A stretch of DNA of 27,297 nucleotides. It comes from Sphacelaria rigidula (lineage: Eukaryota > Phaeophyceae > Sphacelariales). Within the stretch, counting starts at the first letter, position 1; the number at the start of each line of letters is the position of its first letter. Made by a program: the position numbers and the translations under genes. Positions 9,720 through 19,235 of the stretch are shown here, piece after piece. The notes below the pieces were generated by a model. That model was not told the DNA's origin. It ran no database searches and saw only the letters and a program-made list of their open reading frames with translations. The stretch lies in contig CAXNAA020000119.1 in the NCBI GenBank assembly GCA_964200075.2, positions 1 to 27,297 of the forward strand. Direction: 5' to 3'.

Positions 9720-9948
9720 CGAACAACTGCAACCCTAACCCCAACCCTAACCCTGACCCTAACCCCAACGGAGGAACACCGAGAACCCTCGTGTATGGGG
9801 AGTGCAAAGTGTTCCCTACACGAAGTGTGCGTTGCGAGACCTCAAATCGGCGCTCCAGGCACCGATTCAGACAAAAATGCGTTCTGCGCACGCAAGGAGC
9901 ACAGCCCCCATGAAGATCCAGATTTTGATCTCCACACTAAAACCAAGT
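9720..9948 (-). repeat. dispersed repeat with telomere-like tract, copy 2
   Basis: A (CCCTAA)-type tract at about 9731-9770 is followed by sequence matching 2813-2997 up to CTAAAACCAAGT. This copy lies inside the DNA transposon, so it is either a nested insertion or internal transposon sequence. No target duplication was seen. Confidence 0.65.
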
Positions 9949-9949
9949 T

Positions 9950-11040
9950 GGACTAACTTACCCTCCCGAATGGTAAATCATAGTGCGTCATCAAGACGGC
10001 AAAAAATACAGCATAAAGTCGTCGGCCCACTTTTGCTGAAGCCACAGGGCGCCGGAGCCCCATTCATGTCTTTCAGTGGACCCACCCGTCATGAGACACG
10101 CGTCTGTCGTAATCGCCACTGGTGGGTGACGCACATGATATACTTGGACAAGGCGAGTCATTCATCCGCCAAAAATTACGGACCGATGGCATCCGATGAA
10201 TCAAGCTCCTCCAAACATGAAGAGGTCGTCGATCAACATCCGCCCAGCCCACATCACACTCCCGGCGACTGTTTGTGCTCCACTCGTCTGCGCAAGGGAC
10301 TTCCTCGTTGGAGTTCATCGGCACATATGGCTCTGTCGCATGTTGAGCACACGATGTTGCCCTAATTTCGATTCACACCCCCCAAACGAATTGTTCGATT
10401 ACCTTCATGTCCGAATTAACATGCACACCACAAACGATTGCATCGTCGTACCTCTACCCGAAAAAGCACGCCTTGGACCCTCATCCCTCGACATCGCTTT
10501 GGGATGATGTCCCGTCTGATGAATCCGACTTGCTGCAGTCTATGCTTGTCCAAGCAAGGCAAAAGTATGCTGGTCGTCCCACTCATGCCAGGATTCCTTG
10601 CCACTCGGCCCCATGAAGAAACCGCTCTCTAGCCCGCTTGTGATGGAAATGTGCAGTATGTGCAAAAGACAACCCACACGTGCTACACACACATATATAT
10701 ATACAAGCCGCACGGGACCCGGGGCTGCGCCCCGGTCCCGTCCGTCTTATTCGAGGGTCTCGGTATTTTTGCCTTGCCAAGTCCTCGTGAGAATAGGTCC
10801 TCTCTCGAAATGTTCATGCCGGCCGGAAACATTGCAGGACCACCGCGATCGCGCGTTTGTTCAAACGGTCACGAAGGCATGTGTACCCCCGCACAAAGTG
10901 AAGCACGAATCAACTGACCGGGCACCTAGCATTGGAATTGTCCCGAACAGTCATCTCCCGGGGCGGGTGCGGAGGAAGTTGCAAACTAAAATCAGCAATG
11001 AATCTAGTGGACGCCTCGTTACAAAGTATGCTTCACGCTC
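9950..11040 (+). other. transposon interior with overlapping short frames
   Basis: Several plus-strand frames of 70-190 codons overlap here. The one at 10407-10616 (for example SLWDDVPSDESDLLQSM) looks most protein-like. None shows a transposase signature. They could be exons or decayed parts of a transposon gene. I could not identify them. Confidence 0.25.
10712..10741. repeat. GC-rich near-perfect hairpin
   Basis: ACGGGAC-C-CGGGGC pairs with GCCCCGGTCCCGT around a TGC loop, with one unpaired C. It follows a short (CA)n(TA)n tract at 10685-10704. Confidence 0.7.
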
Positions 11041-11055
11041 GTGAGTTCGAAATAT

Positions 11056-11069
11056 TATATATATATATA
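11056..11069. repeat. (TA)7 microsatellite
   Basis: A run of alternating T and A lies within the DNA transposon. Confidence 0.8.
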
Positions 11070-11628
11070 CTATATGGGTATCTGAGGGTTCGTCTGGGGC
11101 AGGTGCAGGGGCGCTTAGTGAAGCTGGTGGTTCAGCGTCCTGGTTTTGCGGACCCCTTGGGAGCGACTGCGCAAACTTATCGGCGTCGTCTGACATGTTT
11201 TTAGTGTGGCCGAAGCGATAAATGTCATTCGCCAAAACCCAAGTAGAGTATTTCGCGCGCTAAGTGCGCAACTGCGACTGCTGGGACGACGAGACATAAG
11301 CTACGACGCAAGACGGAGTGAAGAGCGAAAAAGTGTCTGCTGCCTTCTTTGCCTTTGCTTTTGTTTCCCCGGCCTATTCATTTACCCCTTCAACCATGAT
11401 TTCCATCGTTGTTCCTCATATATTGCAAGCCGCTGCGTCGGTTTTCATCCGCGCTTGCGATACGCTGGAATGGCAGTGACAGCCACATTGGGGTTCTGAT
11501 TTAAGAATGCAGTCCACTTTTTCTCGATGTGAATGCTGGATTTATGTCGTTAACTTCCGATGATGTAAGGCGCATTTTATCCTACGAGCCCGGATAAGCC
11601 GCAAAAGTCGGTCCGTTCGAGTCTGTTC

Positions 11629-11687
11629 GTGATTTTGGTCGGTGACACTTTTGTTTGCCCATTTTGGGGGGTCAGGCGCACCCATAA
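11629..11687 (-). repeat. right terminal inverted repeat
   Basis: This is the reverse complement of 8833-8886. The outer end reads GGGGGGTCAGGCGCACCCATAA on the plus strand. Confidence 0.85.
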
Positions 11688-12102
11688 TGGTACGTCGTCA
11701 GTCCGGTGTCTTTCCTACCCTGAATAATCTTACCTAGTGTGTGCGCATCATCTACGCAACTACGGTTTGGTCTAAAAGTTGCTTGCTCCTCTCACTGATT
11801 TTTTCTTCCTTTTCCAGCGTCGTGCCTACTCTATTGTTCAAAAACTTACAAAATCTTTTCCCTCCCGTGCTCAGTAGTGTCCTCCCTCTATACTTTCCTG
11901 GGTCAGCCTTGTCTCTTTCTTTCAAAAAGTTGACTGCTACTCATTCTCTCCACCTCTTGAGTTTGTACTCGTTTTACCAGATGCAGTTATACAACATAAT
12001 CATCATGGTCATCATCCCCTCTCCCAGGTACTTGAGAAATTTGTTCATTATTCCGCCTGCTCCTCCTGACTTCCTGTTGAGCTAATCTACACACTCCTTT
12101 AC
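11688..12102 (-). pseudogene. LINE-A reverse transcriptase N-terminal motifs
   Basis: Minus-strand reading: NRKSGGAGGIMNKFLKY (motif 0 region), LYNCIW then TAA (11974-11976), RWRE then TGA (11941-11943), RDKADPGKYRGRTLLS (the NYRPISLL-type motif), KFLNNRV, and EEQATFRPNRSCVD, the EEQxGFRxxRSxxD motif of LINE reverse transcriptases. It ends at TTYH where the DNA transposon enters. The segment at 3400-3655 is a second copy of this region. Confidence 0.88.
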
Positions 12103-13256
12103 TCAATCTCTGGTAGACCCTCTCTGCAATTCTATTGAGCTACTATCCTCCCGTTTTCTTATAACTTTACTCGCTGTGTTCTTCACCAACTGCTCCCACC
12201 TTTCTGTAATCTTCGCTCGTGCCCGATCCCTTTCCATCTCGGTATCAACTGTAACTACCCGTTCCAACAGCTCGGAAACTTTCACTGCATTTTTGGGCAC
12301 ATCTTCTTGGAACCTTTGCTGTTTTTCTCCCATTTCTAGTTTATCGATCCTCCATTTGCACAACTTCCTAAGCCACCTGTACCTTTTAGCTCTCGTCTGT
12401 TGGCTTTCTGTCCATATGAGGCAATGATCTGTGGTTCCCACATCCCCCGCGCAGACATGCATTTCCATTTCCCCACTATTTCCATGCTTTACCACTATAT
12501 AGTCAAGAACGGAGCTTCATCTCTCGTCTTCACATTTTCTAGTCCACGTCCATTGTGCCTCTGGCTCTTGTGCTCTATAGTTCAGCGTCTCCATCTCGTT
12601 ATGCTCAAGGAACACCAGCAGTTCTACCCCATTCGTATTTTTCTTATCTTCCCCGTATCGCCCAATGATACCTTCCAGTTGACCTGCTTTTCCTATCCTT
12701 ACATTAAAATCTCCCACCAACGTTACTTCTCCTTGCCCTTGATACTTACGTATATCTGCTGCCATCTCTCCAAACCTCCGGTGTATATCGTTCACCCTAC
12801 TCTTCGATTCTGGGGGCATATAGATGTTCCCTACGAAGAAATCTTTCGTTCCCCACTCGCCTGTTACCCCTATCCATATGCTCTCGTCGAATTCCGTGTC
12901 CTCGACCACCTCTATAATGTCACACAGGTATCCCTTGACTAAAGCCCTTACTTCCCCCGCTCCCCTCTGTTTGTTCCTCCGTCCCTTCCGCTTTTCCCCC
13001 ATCCATGCGTACTCTTCAACTGTGCATCCTATTTCCACCCCCCTCTCCCTCCTTGACTCTTGGGTTCCTACCAAATCTAGGTCGCGTGTTCTTACTTGTT
13101 GCGCTATCTCTTTTTCTTTGCGCTTGTCTGTGGCGAATCCACACATGTTCCACGACCCTATTCTTAACTTCCTTTCCGGATAATTATCTGCTCTCCTGGT
13201 GTCTGCTGGTCTCTCTCCGTCGCTTTTACTTCTACTTTCCCGTGCTCGATTTTTCT
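12103..13256 (-). pseudogene. LINE-A AP-endonuclease-like domain
   Basis: The minus-strand frame holds the exonuclease-endonuclease-phosphatase motifs of LINE endonucleases in order: LRIGSWNMCG (13171-13142), LDLVGTQESR, FFVGNIYMPP, TLVGDFNVRIG, then LDYIVV and VGTTDHCLIW, the last bearing the catalytic Asp-His pair. It would nick target DNA to prime reverse transcription. One in-frame TGA (12517-12519) lies between DER and SSVLDYI, and a second stop is at 12103. The catalytic residues look intact, so the breaks may be recent. Confidence 0.92.
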
Positions 13257-13280
13257 TCCCGTTTCAGGGTTGGTCTTTGT

Positions 13281-13580
13281 CTATTTGCTTCGGGCCGCGA
13301 TTTCCCTTCCTCTTCCCCTTCCGGGAACTTTCCTGTTCCTGCCTCTCTTTGCCTCCGTTGGACTGCGTCTTGGGTTCGTTGTTTCATTAGCTATGCATAC
13401 CTTCCATCCTTCCCTTTTCACCCATGCTGACACCTTACTCGTCTCTATCCTTTCCCACTCCTTGCTTGCGCTCTGTTTTAGAGTGACTCGAAAGTGTTCT
13501 CCCCCCCTTTCTACTTCTCCTCTTGCCAAACAGTATAGTCCAACTCCATCGTCATTGTTCTTTTCTTCACATTAAAAACC
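13281..13580 (-). pseudogene. LINE-A N-terminal basic region
   Basis: A minus-strand frame of 82 codons with many Lys, Arg and Glu (for example SASKEWERIETSKVSAW) lies directly upstream of the endonuclease and in another frame, so a frameshift separates them. No named domain was recognised. It is probably the N-terminal extension of the same polyprotein or the end of ORF1. The LINE 5' end is not defined. Confidence 0.5.
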
Positions 13581-14079
13581 GTTCTGATATCTGTGCAGTA
13601 CTCTGTACTTGTCATCTGATGCGGGCGCCTTCCGTGGTCACAGGCTAACTACCTTGAGCTAGGGAATTTTTTTTTAATTAAATCGGACCCAGAAACAAGT
13701 CACACAGACGCAATACAAATGAAATGAAACAGATATAATAAAATTATGAAAAATAAGAGGAAGAGGAAGGAAAAAGGATTACTTCTAGCCCTCCAAGTTC
13801 CGATGCCGTATGCGACTATTCGGGCTACTGGACGCAAGGCCCATGGGTCCACTCAACAAACGAGGCCAAACAGGAAGGGAGCCAACTCGAGAGCCACGAT
13901 CACCAGCTAAAGTAATGAGGGTCGCAGGGTTCTACCCTTGTACCGCTAGAGGGACAGCTATGCGTACGAATATACTAGGCATGACTGGAAAAGACCCACA
14001 AAACAATACACACCACCTCGGGGGGAGGGGTACATGGGAGTCAGCAGTTGATAGAACAAAAAAATGGAAGGGGAGATGA
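13581..14079. other. unassigned DNA between the two LINEs
   Basis: It includes an AT-rich stretch (13660-13780) and a plus-strand frame of about 89 codons (13810-14079) with no recognised motif. It may contain LINE-A 5' untranslated sequence and LINE-B 3' untranslated sequence. No boundary repeats were found. Confidence 0.35.
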
Positions 14080-14199
14080 TGGGGGGTCCCGCCACTTCCG
14101 CCATCTGTAGTTCGGTACAAGCTGGCTTCGCATTATTCCATCTTCTCCCTCCTCTCCTCAATGCTCCCGTTAATTCGCACGTAGTCAGCTGGCCTCTTC

Positions 14200-14894
14200 C
14201 TCGATCTTGTGCAAGGAGATCATGACCCCCTCCGCTCCCTGCAGCACCTCCGCGTGCCATGGTATCCCCCCTTCCCTCTTCTCTTCTGACGGCCAGAGGG
14301 GACTTTCAACTTCGATCGTCCGTCGGTTGTCGTCCGTAGAGCCGTTCGTGGCTCCGAAAGCTGGAAATCATTCCGCAGGCACTTCAGCCAGTGTTGCTCT
14401 AGTCACTCTGGTCCTGGATCCTCCCCTCCCCCCCCCCCCCACGAGTGTTCCGGATGCCAGTCGCTTCGGTACTCGTCCATCCGGTTGTCTAGCCAGGGCT
14501 CCCGCGAAGGCTCCAGCACTATGGCATCCGGCCTTCTTGAGGGCCTGGGTCTATGAAAAGTGTCGATATGTGCCACGCACGCGGCGGTACCCGATAACCA
14601 CGCAGAAGGAGCCGGTAGCGTACCGTCCTCAGCAACCGGTAGTGCTCGCTGCGCGGGGCCCACGTCATGCATCCGTACAGTAGGACCTCCATCGCCTCTA
14701 CCTTCAGCAGTCGGACTTGAGTCTCCACGGTGCTTTCGGTCGGTCAATGGGCTTTCGGGGAAACTTTCTAATGCATGCCCACGCTGCTCTGCTCCGGTTG
14801 TTGATCTCTTGTGTGAGCTCGCCATCTTCGGTAACGAGACCAACCAGGTATCGGGACTTCGTGGTTTGTGCGTACTTCTGGCCCGTTGCTTCGA
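14200..14894 (-). pseudogene. LINE-B C-terminal region after the palm domain
   Basis: Across frame changes the minus strand reads KYAQTTKSRYLVGLVTEDGE (the YLG-type thumb motif), INNRSRAAWACIRKF, then EVLLYGCMTWAPRSEHYR, where the YGxxxW pattern is common after LINE reverse-transcriptase domains, and later a GVM..HKIEEEAS tail. At least four frame breaks are present. Confidence 0.75.
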
Positions 14895-15584
14895 TTACCA
14901 GTGGTGGTGGGGGTGGTGTTGCTGGCTCTTCTGTGGCGGGTTTTTCGATGCTCGCATCAGTAGAGTCTCTGTCTTCTTCTCCGACACCGCCAGTCCAAAG
15001 GCCTCATACACACGTACTATAACGGTCATCATCGTCGCCAGGCCGTCAGGGGACCTCGAGACGACGGCTGCGTCATCGGCATGTAGCATTCCCCACACCG
15101 CTCTCCGTATGCATTCCAGAGGTGTCTCCCGTCTCCCTCAGCGTCTGCTCGTCGAGGTATACCATGTCCTTGATGATGGTGTCATCCTCGCTGAATCGCA
15201 CAAGAACCATCTCGAGCCCCGCAGCGAAAACCATTTTGAACAGCAGCGGAGATAGCACACACCCTTGCCGGAGTCCCTGGGTTACCTCGGACCACTCCGA
15301 GAGCTCACCGTCGTTTATGCATACGTGGGTCTGCATGCCATCGTGGAATTGGCGGATAACTGCCATTATCCATCCAGAATATCAGCTCGGGTAAGCACCT
15401 GCCATGGCAGCTCTCGGTCGACCGAATCACAGGCGTTTTGGAGGTCGACGATACGCATGTATAGTGGTATTCTACATCGTCGTTCCAGCTTCTGAAGTCG
15501 GCGCACTACGAACAACATGTCGACAGTATATCGATCAGGTCGGAAACCGCACTGTTCCTCCGGCAGTATCCCGTGTGCTTCGCA
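14895..15584 (-). pseudogene. LINE-B reverse transcriptase palm: motifs A to C
   Basis: In order on the minus strand: ILPEEQCGFRPDRYTVDML, RIVDLQNACDSVDREL (first catalytic Asp), a TAA near 15360, VTQGLRQGCVLSPLLFKM, and MLHADDAAVVS with both catalytic aspartates kept (15077-15072), followed by GLAVSEKKTETLLM. A frameshift lies between the last two blocks near 15100. Confidence 0.9.
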
Positions 15585-16066
15585 CTAGTCGCTGAATTGG
15601 TTGGCCACTATTTTCAAAACCATTTTCCCTGTGTGCGTCACCAGTGGGATTCCCCGGTAGTTGTTACAGCTGGAGTGGTCCGATTTCTTGTAGAGCACTT
15701 TCATCGCAGCGTATTTCCACTCATGCAGGACCTCACCTCCGTTCCACACCTTGACGAGGATGTCATGGAAGCGTTCGAGAACGACGGGCATGGCTCGACC
15801 ATCGATCTTGAGCAGTTCTATAGGGAGGGAGTCATGTCCCGGCGCTGTCCAGTTCTGCGTCCTCCGGACTGCCCGTATGATCTCCAGCGTTGGTGCTGGT
15901 CCAAGCGGTACCGAATCTCCGGTGGGTGATGCTGTCGCGTGCTGCTTCGCCTCCTCGATGATGGCTGGGTTCAGCGTGGTCGATTTGTTGTTGAGCAGGG
16001 TTCGGAAAAACCTCGCCCATTGCTTCAGGATCTCGACGTTGCTCCTCAGTAGAGCCCCGTTCTCGG
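15585..16066 (-). pseudogene. LINE-B reverse transcriptase N-terminal part
   Basis: An open frame of about 160 codons starts ENGALLRSNVEILKQW and includes NWTAPGHDSLPIELLK, EWKYAAMKVLYKKSD and NNYRGIPLVTHTGKMVLK, the usual motifs 0-2 of LINE reverse transcriptases. Its upstream neighbour in the protein is separated by the foldback element. Confidence 0.9.
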
Positions 16067-16488
16067 GCACACTTTATTGCTCTGTCGACTCGTGCACCGT
16101 ACCGAGTGTCTTGTCGGCCAGGTAAGCTGGGAGAGACAGCTGGTAGGTTCCCAGCTCAGTCAGCTGTTGCACGTGAAGCGCCAGCAATTCTCGTGGTATG
16201 TCCTGCGGGTCGTGGGTAGTCCGCATTCCAAGGACGTTGAACATTCAACATCCTTAGAATGCGGACTACCCACGACCCGCAGGACATACCACGAGACGCG
16301 CTGGCGCTTCATGTTCAACGTCCTTGGAATGCGGACTACCCACGACCCGCAGGACATACCACAAGAACTGCTGGCGCTTCACGTGCAACAGCTGACTGAG
16401 CTTGGAACCTACCAGCTGTCTCTCCCAGCTTACCTGGCCGACAAGACACTCGGTACGGTGCACGAGTCGACAGAGAAATAAAGTGTGC
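16067..16488. mobile_element. 422-bp foldback element inserted in LINE-B
   Basis: The left arm 16067-16242 is the near-perfect reverse complement of 16313-16488 (176 bp each). The outer ends read GCACACTTTATT..CTCTGTCGAC. The 70-bp centre (16243-16312) is not a unique loop but another copy of the inner arm unit (GTCCTTGGAATGCGGACTAC type), in the same orientation as the right arm. The element separates GGQQI from ENGALL of LINE-B. No target duplication is visible. It has no coding capacity. Confidence 0.88.
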
Positions 16489-16720
16489 ATGATTTGCTGC
16501 CCCCCTGACTGCCTTCTGTCAAGACCCACAGATCTCTTGAGGTGTTTGCAGAGGCCTCGCATGTCGCGGTCCTTGAAGATCGCTTCTAGCCTCGCCACAT
16601 ACCTCTCCACGCGTGCATGGACACCGTCGTCTATCGCAGTACGTACTCCCTTACACGCGGCTCTGAGTGATTTCCACGTTGCTGGGGTCCGGTTGTCCTT
16701 CACCAGGCGTCGTTACTCCA
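16489..16720 (-). pseudogene. LINE-B pre-RT region
   Basis: The minus-strand frame reads ATWKSLRAACKGVRTAIDD and on to DRRQSGGQQI, a helical basic stretch that precedes the reverse transcriptase. Together with 15585-16066 it forms one protein line across the foldback element. A stop lies just upstream, at about 16713. Confidence 0.75.
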
Positions 16721-17834
16721 TTGCATTTCCTTTTAAGCTCCATTCTAGTCATATCACTACGGAATCTGAATACCAGCTCTACTAATGCTTTACCCGTCCA
16801 CTCTTTACTTTACTTCTCCATCCGCCCTTCCTTACCATCTGTCTCTCGATCTCTTTCGAGAATTTCTCCAGCTTGTTCGTTTCGAGTGTATTGGCGGGAT
16901 ATAGTCAACGTACTGGGACATCCCAATCCTAGTACTTGTTGGGGGTCTGGTGACTTTCAGTTTTTTTGCTGGCTTACCGACACTGAATAATGCCTCCAAC
17001 ACGGGCTCGTAACCTGCAGCCAAGTTCAACACCTTGGACACAAGTACCCCACGTTTATGCCAGGCGATCTTCATGGTAAACCGTCCAGACGTCCCACGAT
17101 CGTATCTTCTATCTTCTTGCCCCGCTACCGCACTGGTTACTTTCCTCCGGTGAGCTTATTTTCACCGTGTGAGGTTCAAGGACGGCTTGCATAACACAAG
17201 GTCTTACACACATCGGGATGTCCCGTAGATAATTTTTCCCCACTCCGCGTACGGTCCACCGTGGTTCGCTACTCCACTAATGCTTCCGACGAGACCTTCG
17301 CTGCCGAAAGTTTGGCAAACGATTCCGCCACACTATGTACCAGCTTCTACCCTTCAAGACCTCAACAAGTCTACGTACCGCTTGGTGCTCCTTCTCGTAG
17401 GTCATGTGGACGGTCATTGGTGAGCTGTCCGTTTCATGAGTGCAGTAGGTCTTGTCGTTCACGTCATGCATTATCCACCCCTTCTCTTCATTAGGCGCCT
17501 TTTGCACCCAATATCGGAATTTGTTTTCAGGAAAATGGCTGACTAGATGTCCACCGCCCTCTGGAAATCGGTAAGGTTTTCTGCGTACTTAACCACGATA
17601 CCCCAACCTCCATGTGAAATTTAAATGGAGGGGGTGATGATCCTACCCTATCCGTACTTGTCATGTATTTCGTATTCTCGATTTGCATGTGAGCTGGTCA
17701 ACCTTCACGCTATTTCTTACACGTCTAGGTTTTGGTTTTATTTTTGTCTTGCCTTTGTTATAATATGAGGGGAAGAATCTCGGTGATTTCCCGTCTTCAT
17801 ATGGGGAAGTAGATATGTTTTTTTCGCCATTCCA
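16721..17834. other. unassigned DNA, two short minus-strand frames
   Basis: Minus-strand frames at 17277-17507 (about 76 codons, for example MHDVNDKTYCTHETD) and 16832-17074 (about 80 codons, for example VLNLAAGYEPVLEALF) look moderately protein-like and lie upstream of LINE-B. Neither matches an endonuclease motif or any family I know. They may be fragments of an older element. Confidence 0.3.
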
Positions 17835-18290
17835 CGTCCATACCTGTGCTGTGTTATGATAGGTTTAAGAAAAGGATGGTTAGCTGACACATTCATGTCC
17901 ATGTCCGGGCTGTGTTATGGTAGGTTTAAGAAAAAGGATGGTTAGCTTCTTAAGTTCATGTCTACATCCGGGCTGTGTTAGGGTGGGTTAAGAAGAAAGC
18001 AGGCTCAGCTTCTTTATTTCATGTCTATGTCCGGGCTGTGTTGATGGTAGATTGAGGAAAAATCAGGGTTAGCTTCTTTATTTCATGTTTATGTCCGGGC
18101 TGTGCTACGGTAGGTTAAGAAAAAATCAGGCTCAGCTTCTTTATTTCATGTCCATGTCCGGACTGTGTTAATGGTAGATTGAGTAAAAAGCAGGGTTAGC
18201 TTCTTTATTTCATGTTCATGTCCGGGCTGCGTTATGGGAGGTTTCGTAAAAAGGAGGGTTAGCTTCTCTATGTCTGGGACGTATTATAGC
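17835..18290. repeat. minisatellite, about 63-bp unit, seven copies plus a partial
   Basis: The core CCGGGCTGTGTT recurs at about 17848, 17909, 17972, 18035, 18099, 18162 and 18226, with spacings of 61, 63, 63, 64, 63 and 64. Each unit carries a GGTAGRTTRAG..AAAA block, then AGCTTCTTTATTTCATG. Units 3 and 5 share AGGCTCAGC. Units 4 and 6 share ATGGTAGATTGAG and AGGGTTAGC, giving a dimeric period of about 127 bp. Confidence 0.93.
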
Positions 18291-18418
18291 AGTGAAAAAA
18301 AAACAAAAAAAAGAGAGCAAAAACAGAAGAGAAAAAGGAAAACGAAGTAGAAAAAGAGGGAAAGGAAGGAAAACAATAAAGAGAATAAGAAAAATGAAGA
18401 AATAAAGAAAAAAAGGGC
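18291..18418. repeat. purine tract, about 128 bp
   Basis: The plus strand is almost entirely A and G, with rare C or T. Apparent coding on the opposite strand (Phe/Ser-rich) is a by-product of this composition. Confidence 0.85.
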
Positions 18419-18644
18419 CAGCTTTGTCGGATAATGTCTATACCCATTTTGTGTGTTTTGGGGGGGAAACAGAACTGGCTATTTAGGTTTTTGGATGTCT
18501 CATTGTGTTTGTCGGTCCGAGCCTTTTTTTTGTCCAGTGGCGGTTGATGGTATGGGTGCGGTGACAGTCTGTACATTTTATGTCTACATTCTGGTGGCTT
18601 GTCTTCCAGCGCAATTGCCACTCGACGCCAACCCAAGAGTCCAG

Positions 18645-18646
<2 letters not shown>

Positions 18647-18680
<34 letters not shown>

Positions 18681-18694
18681 GGGGGGGGGGGGGG
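18647..18694. repeat. (GT)15 followed by G16
   Basis: GT dinucleotides run from 18647 to 18676 and 16 consecutive G occupy 18679-18694. Confidence 0.95.
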
Positions 18695-19037
18695 TTATGT
18701 TGTGCGACGCTGCTTTGGTGTCCGCAGCAACTTTGTATCGCTAGTTTACGCCACTTTGGCATATCGAGCGCCTGCCTGTTTCCCTCGACTATCGTCGCAT
18801 ACTTTTTTATAAGCGCCGAACATCGTCGCTTACCCCCCACTGCTGACTGTTGAACGGGGATGGATAGGTGGGCGGCTCGGCCAGCCGGGGGACATTACCG
18901 TGATGCCAGCCTCAACCTTAGCGAAACGAAGCATCTGTAAGTAAGCACCAGAGGAAATTAATGTCCCCAACATACTCTCACACATGCAATGGAACATCGC
19001 CTTCTCCGCATGATCCCGGGAATGTTCTCATGGAACG
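18695..19037. other. unassigned DNA
   Basis: No gene, RNA or repeat is supported. Confidence 0.4.
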
Positions 19038-19235
19038 GATGACCCGTCAACTGGGGTCATCGTCCAATCCGTCGTCGAAGTATCGTGATGCTTCGACGAG
19101 GAGCGCATTTCACAGAGCCGCACCCCTCCTCATTCTGGACGATGCCTGCCTGCCCTGACCTCCCCACTCAAGAGCGATAACTCCCGTCCTTGTGACGCAC
19201 GAACGTGATTCATGCAAATGATACCCTCACGTTCG
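19038..19235. repeat. cluster of three perfect hairpins
   Basis: GATGACCC (19038-19045) pairs with GGGTCATC (19054-19061). TCGTCGAAG (19072-19080) pairs with CTTCGACGA (19091-19099). CGAACGTGA (19200-19208) pairs with TCACGTTCG (19227-19235). All arms match exactly. Function is unknown and no surrounding gene is recognised. Confidence 0.6.

Larger units (their letters stand above)
8833..11687. mobile_element. DNA transposon with about 55-bp terminal inverted repeats, 2.86 kb
   Basis: The left end starts TTGTGGGTGCGCCTGACCCCCC and continues with GTGTCACCGACCAAAA to about 8886. The right end (about 11629-11687) is its reverse complement with a few mismatches. The element sits inside LINE-A reverse transcriptase between TTY and FFLD, so its boundaries are supported independently by the host frame. 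Only a 2-bp duplication (GT) is compatible with that frame. No open frame over about 190 codons and no DDE or other transposase motif was recognised, so it is probably non-autonomous or carries a decayed or spliced gene. It contains a telomere-like repeat element and a GC-rich hairpin. Confidence 0.8.
6676..13580 (-). mobile_element. LINE-A: non-LTR retrotransposon, degenerate, with three nested insertions
   Basis: Minus-strand protein segments appear in the canonical order: N-terminal basic region, AP-endonuclease-like domain, reverse transcriptase, thumb and connection, and a CPCG..H..C motif. The coding line is broken by stops, frameshifts and three inserted elements (8833-11687, 8209-8522, 7921-8123). 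Removing one target-site copy at the two smaller insertions brings the protein line back together, though base-pair indels remain. The distance from the last endonuclease motif to the first reverse-transcriptase motif is only about 100 codons, so an internal linker deletion is likely (inference). Clade not determined. The domain order suits Jockey/I-type elements. The 5' and 3' ends are approximate. Confidence 0.9.
14080..16720 (-). mobile_element. LINE-B: second non-LTR retrotransposon, degenerate
   Basis: Minus-strand segments give a near-complete reverse transcriptase that is different in sequence from LINE-A, plus a pre-RT region (16489-16703) and a C-terminal region. No endonuclease was recognised upstream, so the copy is probably 5'-truncated. 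Several frameshifts and one foldback insertion break it. The ends are approximate. Confidence 0.88.

Noticed and set aside
2476-9891. Similar predicted peptides (FCxNRCxxRRFEV) on the minus strand at 2840-2925 and 9780-9870 as a conserved protein
   Set aside because: Differences between the two copies fall about equally on all three codon positions, so the resemblance comes from the shared repeat DNA and not from coding constraint.
14560-15255. A 231-codon plus-strand frame, one of the longest in the window
   Set aside because: It lies antisense to the LINE-B reverse transcriptase, whose minus-strand motifs are clear.
18268-18840. A 190-codon minus-strand frame
   Set aside because: It is generated by the purine tract, the (GT)n/G16 microsatellite and the minisatellite edge; the peptide is low-complexity His-Thr, Pro and Phe-Ser runs.
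2390-19235. CRISPR arrays or bacterial-type operators at the palindromes and repeats
   Set aside because: Repeat spacing, length and the eukaryotic retrotransposon context do not fit; no cas-like genes are present.
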